Assembly (NCBI RefSeq): GCF_004798865.1
Contig: NW_025335661.1
Span: 1,801,626 to 1,865,625, forward strand
Direction: 5' to 3'
Origin: Varanus komodoensis
Taxonomy: Eukaryota; Chordata; Lepidosauria; Squamata; Varanidae
Length of the DNA: 64,000 nucleotides
Made by a program: the position numbers and the translations under genes. Shown here piece after piece: positions 60,033 to 64,000 of the stretch (position 1 is its first letter; each line of letters starts with the position of its first letter). The notes under the pieces are model-generated. The model saw only the letters and a list, made by a program, of their open reading frames with translations. It was not told the DNA's origin and did no database searches.

Positions 60033-63000
60033 CGCCTAAGCCTTACAGTATGATAGCCATTACATACAAGAAACTGGATGGGGAATGGGGGAAAGAAAGT
60101 TCAGGCATGAATTCTCAAAGTTTCAGCTGTTATCATGACCACTTGGGATGGAAACACTATGTAACCTGGTGGGTAGATTTCCGTTTTTCTTCTCTTCCTC
60201 TGCTCTGCAGCCTGATGGAATGTCTATTCCTTAAAGACAGGTAAGGAGGAACCAAAGGCATCTGGTCTTTTCAGACCTTGGTACTAGTTTGCTATCTTTA
60301 TTAGCCATGCCAAAAGAATGCTACCTGTGCTATGAAAACAGAAACAGATCTGCCAGTTATAACATGGGAGCAGAACCTCCAGACATATATTGCCTACCTG
60401 GGGTCTCCAACTGACTCTCCAAGGTTCAGATGACTACATCCATTTCCCTTACATTTTCCCTGGTCCTCCAACTGCTGAACCACCTTTAGCTTGCTTCCCA
60501 CTGCTTGCTTTTGTGCAATGTTTTACCCATTGTGAAAATTTGAATTGCCTTTTCTATAACCTGGTTACTCACAGCAAAAGCTTTAAGCTAAGCTATGAGG
60601 GCATTTTGACTTTGAATTCTTGCCCCTTTTGCCTTCAGTGCAATGCAGCCAGTTTCAGGAACTTCTCTGAAACTGAATGTAGCCTGTGCATTGAAAGAGG
60701 TTCTGTACCTGAGTTATTTTGACAAATCTAGAATACCAAGACTATGGTATAGGAGCATCCAGCCCCTCTTGCAGAGAAAGAAAAAGTGAAAATAGATATA
60801 TGCTCTTTGCATGAGTTTAAATATGTGCATGTTTATGTACGTCTCACACTGTTGAATGGAAATTGGAATGTTATTCTTAGATGTTAAAATCAATTTATGG
60901 AAAGAACAAATATGTCCCAAATGTAAAAGTAGTACAAGGTCATTAAACAAAACACCCCTATTATTTTAAATCTCAGACTCTACAGTCACTTTGAAAGAAG
61001 ATGCAATGCCCAAGGAGTACATTAATTACATACTCTAAAAGAAACCCTTGAAAAAAAGGACACATTGGTGTATTTGTAAAACATTTTCATTTCCTGTAAA
61101 ACCTCAAGTCTGCATTCTTTCCAGCTCTGTGCTGCTGACAGCAACAACTTTATAACAAAAACAGTATTTTATTTTCATAATGTTCTCTTTAGATATTATT
61201 ATTACAGTCTTATTTTAACATTAGCAGACTTTACTATATGGAAGCAGAACAAGATTATTTTAAAGAACCAGACCTATTGTAACTGCAAAGCTGTGAGACT
61301 AAAATACCCAGTTCTAGATTGCTTCCAACTCCATGGATGCTATGGATGAAAGAGACTGGCCAGAAAATTGCAGTTTTGAGCTTGGCAACATTTTAAATGT
61401 TGCCCTGTCAAAACTTTGATTCAGTAGCAGTACATTCATCCAAAGATACTTCACATGCTATCAAATCAAATCAAATCAAATATGCTATAGAATTACATTT
61501 GCTACTTGACAATTTCCAACAAAGCTTGACGGGGCAGAGAAGCAGGTAGCTAATAAACGAGCTTTTCTTTCTTTTAGCAAAGAAGGCTTGGCACAGGTAA
61601 CATGTAGACTTGGTTACTGCAATACATCCCTCCAGGGCTGTCTTGGAAGGTTACCCAGAAAATTTAGCAGATAAAAATAAGGAGGCAATATTACAAGTTG
61701 AAACTAGCCGGATAAAGGATAACCTACACATAGGAAACCAGATATATTGCTTCCAATATATCTCCAAAAATGTATGAGTAAATTGATCTTTACAGACATC
61801 TCCATGAACTGATGTGGTACATATCTTTTAGAATAATGGATAGATTAGAACTTCTGGTTTAAGATGGCAATAGAATCAGATCCTAGTCTGTGTATCTCCT
61901 GATTTACAACTTTAAAGAGTCTCTCAAAGAGTCTCTCATGGTGTTTTTCATTAGCCTAATTCTGTATTTGTTTTATTTTTGCATCTGCTTGTCGTGCTTT
62001 GTATGAGAGTCTGCTCATGACTACACTGAAAACAAAGAAAGGAGCAGGAATACAGCTGAATTCCTCTCAGCCACAACCAGCAAAACTTTTGAAAGTGGAA
62101 CAAGAAGATATCTTTGCTCTGCTAAAATATGTCAACACAACAGTTTTAACAGTTTGGACTGTTGCAGGGTTCTAGCAAAACAGGAACAAAATTTCTGTGC
62201 GGCATTGCCATCAGCTTTTTCAATTTGATATTTCATGTATTTTCATGTGACAATTTGTTCCATAAAACTAGACAGAAGGTGAAGCTTTGGTGGGGCTGTG
62301 TTAATGATAAAATCCATGTTTTATTCAGATTACATAAAAAACCCTTGTGGATCAGACAAGGTTGTTCATGGAAACCTGAATCTTGGATTCTCTTGCAATA
62401 TTATATTAGATACCCAGCTACCTTCTGTATCACCTGTCAAGATCAACTAGCTAAGTTTCAGTCTTTTGAGGCAGTGCAGTCATTTCTTATGCCCATTAAG
62501 AGCTTGGCTGAGTCTATTGAATAATCTACTACCTAAGAATTTGAATTGGCCTTCCATCAGATCCTTCTTTTCTGCTAATATTTCTGCTGTTGATAGATAC
62601 AATTCTGGGCATTTGACCATGCACTATGTTTTATTTTTACTAGGGAGCTTGAGTATTCCCCTTTGACTTTTCTCTTTTGTATATGGTTTACTATATTATT
62701 TACATTGAATATACATAACAGAGATTCACAAACATACAGTTTTAAAAACCTATCAGATAATGTTTGAATTTCTTTTATCCTACTTTCATTTTTACTTGTA
62801 TATGTATCTAATGACTGGGTCGGAACAGGTCATCAATGATGACATAGGTGGCTTAAAGGGCTTTTCCTGCACATTTGTTTCTGCTATGTTTTTTCTTTGC
62901 TTTTATTATTTTTTATTATTCTAAACATATTTGGGGGAATGGATGACATTGACTATTTTGTTATTTGATTTTTAGTATATATTTCTTGTCATTAAGTGTT

Positions 63001-63117
63001 CTTTATAGGTTTTGCATGGTTCCATACAATAAATATTGGTTCTAATTGTTTTACAGTTTTTGGACTGAAACATATCACATTACAGTTTGATATGTCATAT
63101 CATTAAAGGAAAGCTGG
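60033..63117. other. Intronic stretch, mostly unrecognised
   Basis: Contains a short ATCAA-unit repeat at 61460-61482. The part at 61.85-62.55 kb has a 120-codon open frame and a purine/A-rich start reminiscent of an L1 5' region, but no motif could be confirmed. Confidence 0.45.
61460..61482. repeat. (ATCAA)n short microsatellite
   Basis: About four and a half pentanucleotide units. Confidence 0.85.
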
Positions 63118-63570
63118 ATTAGGATCAATGGAAGCAGGAATCAAAATGGATGGAAGATACATCAGTAATTTAAGATATGCAGATGATACCATATTACTGA
63201 CAAAAAGCAATAATGAATTGAAATATCTCCTGATGGATATGAAAGGATAAAGTGAAAAGGAAGATTACAGCTGAACATGAAGGGGGGAAATCATGAGTAC
63301 AGAAGAATTAGACAGCAATAATGTGAACAATGGGGACACTGAAACTGTGAAAGATTTTGCATACTTTGATGCATTCATCAATTCAAAAGGAAACCTTAGC
63401 CAAGAAATTTGAGATTTGGAAGGTGATTTGGAAGGACAGCAGTGAATGAACTAGATGATACACTCAGGTGTAAGGACATTTCACTGGAGATCCAGGCCAA
63501 GGCCATCCACAATATTGTATGTCCAATCACTGTACGTGGGTTTGAAAGCTGGTCAGTGAAGGCAGCTGAG
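63118..63570 (+). mobile_element. RTE/BovB-type LINE fragment, reverse transcriptase end
   Basis: On the plus strand: EAGIKMDGRYISNLRYADDT, then LLTKSNNELKYLLMDMKG, MSTEELDSNNVNNGDTETVK, DFAYFDAFINSKGNLSQEI, and later CKDISLEIQAKAIHNIV and GFESWSVKAAE. The catalytic YADD is intact. The frame is broken by at least five stops or shifts further on. The sequence past YADD (NNELK, STEELDS, FINSKG) belongs to an RTE lineage related to BovB but clearly different from the copy at 32837-33757. It is truncated at both ends and followed at once by the SINE-like repeat at 63572. Confidence 0.75.
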
Positions 63571-63571
63571 G

Positions 63572-63778
63572 CAGACAATTGACGGCTTATGCCACCTCCA
63601 GTAAGCAAGGCAGGAGGCCTCTCAGTATCAGTTGCTGGGGACAGCGGTGGGAAGATACTGTTCCACTTGTGCCCCACCCGTGCCTTTCCTACAGGCATTG
63701 AGTTGGACACTGTGGCCTCAGACTGCCTGACCAGATAAAGCACTGGGGAGACCCAGCAGGGCCTTCTCTGATGTCCAG
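63572..63778 (+). repeat. Squamate interspersed SINE-like repeat (copy 2)
   Basis: GGCTTATGCCACCTCCAGTA, CAGTATCAGTTGCTGGGGAC, TACTGTTCCACTTGTGCCCC, AGTTGGACACTGTGGCCTCA and AGACCCAGCAGGGCCTTCTC follow the same consensus as 8880-9113, here with more of the CCAGCAGGGC end preserved. Confidence 0.65.
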
Positions 63779-64000
63779 ATTGTGTTTTAGTGCTTTATTT
63801 TGTATTTTATTTTCATTTTACTTAATTTTTCTGTTTTGTGAATGAATATATTAAATTGAAAGGAAGGGTCTACCTGCCTACGTACCTACCTATCATCTGT
63901 CTCTCACTCTTTCTCTCATCATTATATTATAAAATACAAATAATAGCATATGAAATATGAAGGCTGTTTAACCATGAAAAAAGAAGCAGTGTTTGGGAAA
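63779..64000. other. AT-rich end of window with short CTAC tract
   Basis: A T-rich stretch is followed by a degenerate CTAC/CTGC tetranucleotide tract at 63871-63893. Nothing else was recognised. Confidence 0.6.

Larger units (their letters stand above)
53545..64000 (-). other. Glypican intron 2 (3' part)
   Basis: This is the intron upstream of exon 3, ending at the TCTCTCTGCAG acceptor. I looked on the minus strand for the preceding exon, which should encode the CC-x-KMEE-type motif of glypicans, and did not find it. That exon must lie beyond 64000. Confidence 0.8.

Noticed and set aside
61850-62530. Possible L1 5' region with ORF1-like start
   Set aside because: The GATGGC-type start and A-rich purine sequence are suggestive, but no coiled-coil or RRM motif or ORF2 block could be confirmed.
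53545-64000. Preceding glypican exon (CC-x-KMEE region)
   Set aside because: Searched by eye on the minus strand; no matching peptide with splice sites was found, so it is assumed to lie beyond the window.
1-64000. Retroviral, LTR, Polinton or other virus-like element
   Set aside because: No paired long terminal repeats, and no capsid-, protease-, integrase- or envelope-like peptides were recognised. All reverse-transcriptase pieces belong to non-LTR LINEs.

Overview
The window is vertebrate nuclear DNA, and the repeats point to a squamate reptile (lizard or snake). It is AT-rich and almost entirely intronic. It carries BovB/RTE, CR1, L1 and L2-type LINE fragments, tRNA-derived SINEs of the CORE/MIR-like type that are common in lizards and snakes, and short hAT-type palindromic elements. 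BovB alongside abundant CR1, L2 and these SINEs is the usual squamate mix. The species cannot be named from this sequence.

One host gene is supported: a glypican of the GPC3/GPC5 subfamily, closest to GPC5, on the minus strand. Two consecutive internal exons are present. The large third exon (52850-53544, 695 nt) holds most of the cysteine-rich core domain. The next exon (1883-2016, 134 nt) carries one more core cysteine and the acidic hinge. Splice sites and phases agree (1-0, then 0-2), and the intron between them is 50,833 bp. The rest of the window is the 3' part of the upstream intron (53545-64000) and the 5' part of the downstream intron (1-1882). The first exons, the heparan-sulfate attachment region and the GPI signal lie outside.

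Repeat layout, left to right: a possible 1.2-kb inverted-repeat element (3.8-5.1 kb); a minus-strand BovB tail (6.4-6.7 kb); SINEs at 8.9-9.6 kb; hAT-type short elements at 14.9, 19.7, 27.0 and 50.8 kb; L2-type tails, several of them head to head, at 20.6-26.9 kb; a nest of L2, L1, SINE and BovB at 30.6-33.8 kb; a 100-N gap centred in an imperfect inverted repeat (37.6-37.9 kb); a CR1 complex at 41.0-44.7 kb whose first copy has the structure of a twin-primed 5' inversion, followed by a second copy keeping only the 5' half; a 470-bp palindromic element (47.3-47.8 kb); then, upstream of exon 3, SINEs, L2 and a second RTE/BovB piece (53.8-63.8 kb).

No retrovirus, LTR element or Polinton was recognised. 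No RNA gene, CpG-island promoter or second host gene was supported. The most interesting items are the glypican itself (GPC5 orthologue or a GPC5-like paralogue, with no basic convertase site in exon 4), the twin-primed CR1, the palindrome at the assembly gap, and the undescribed inverted-repeat elements.
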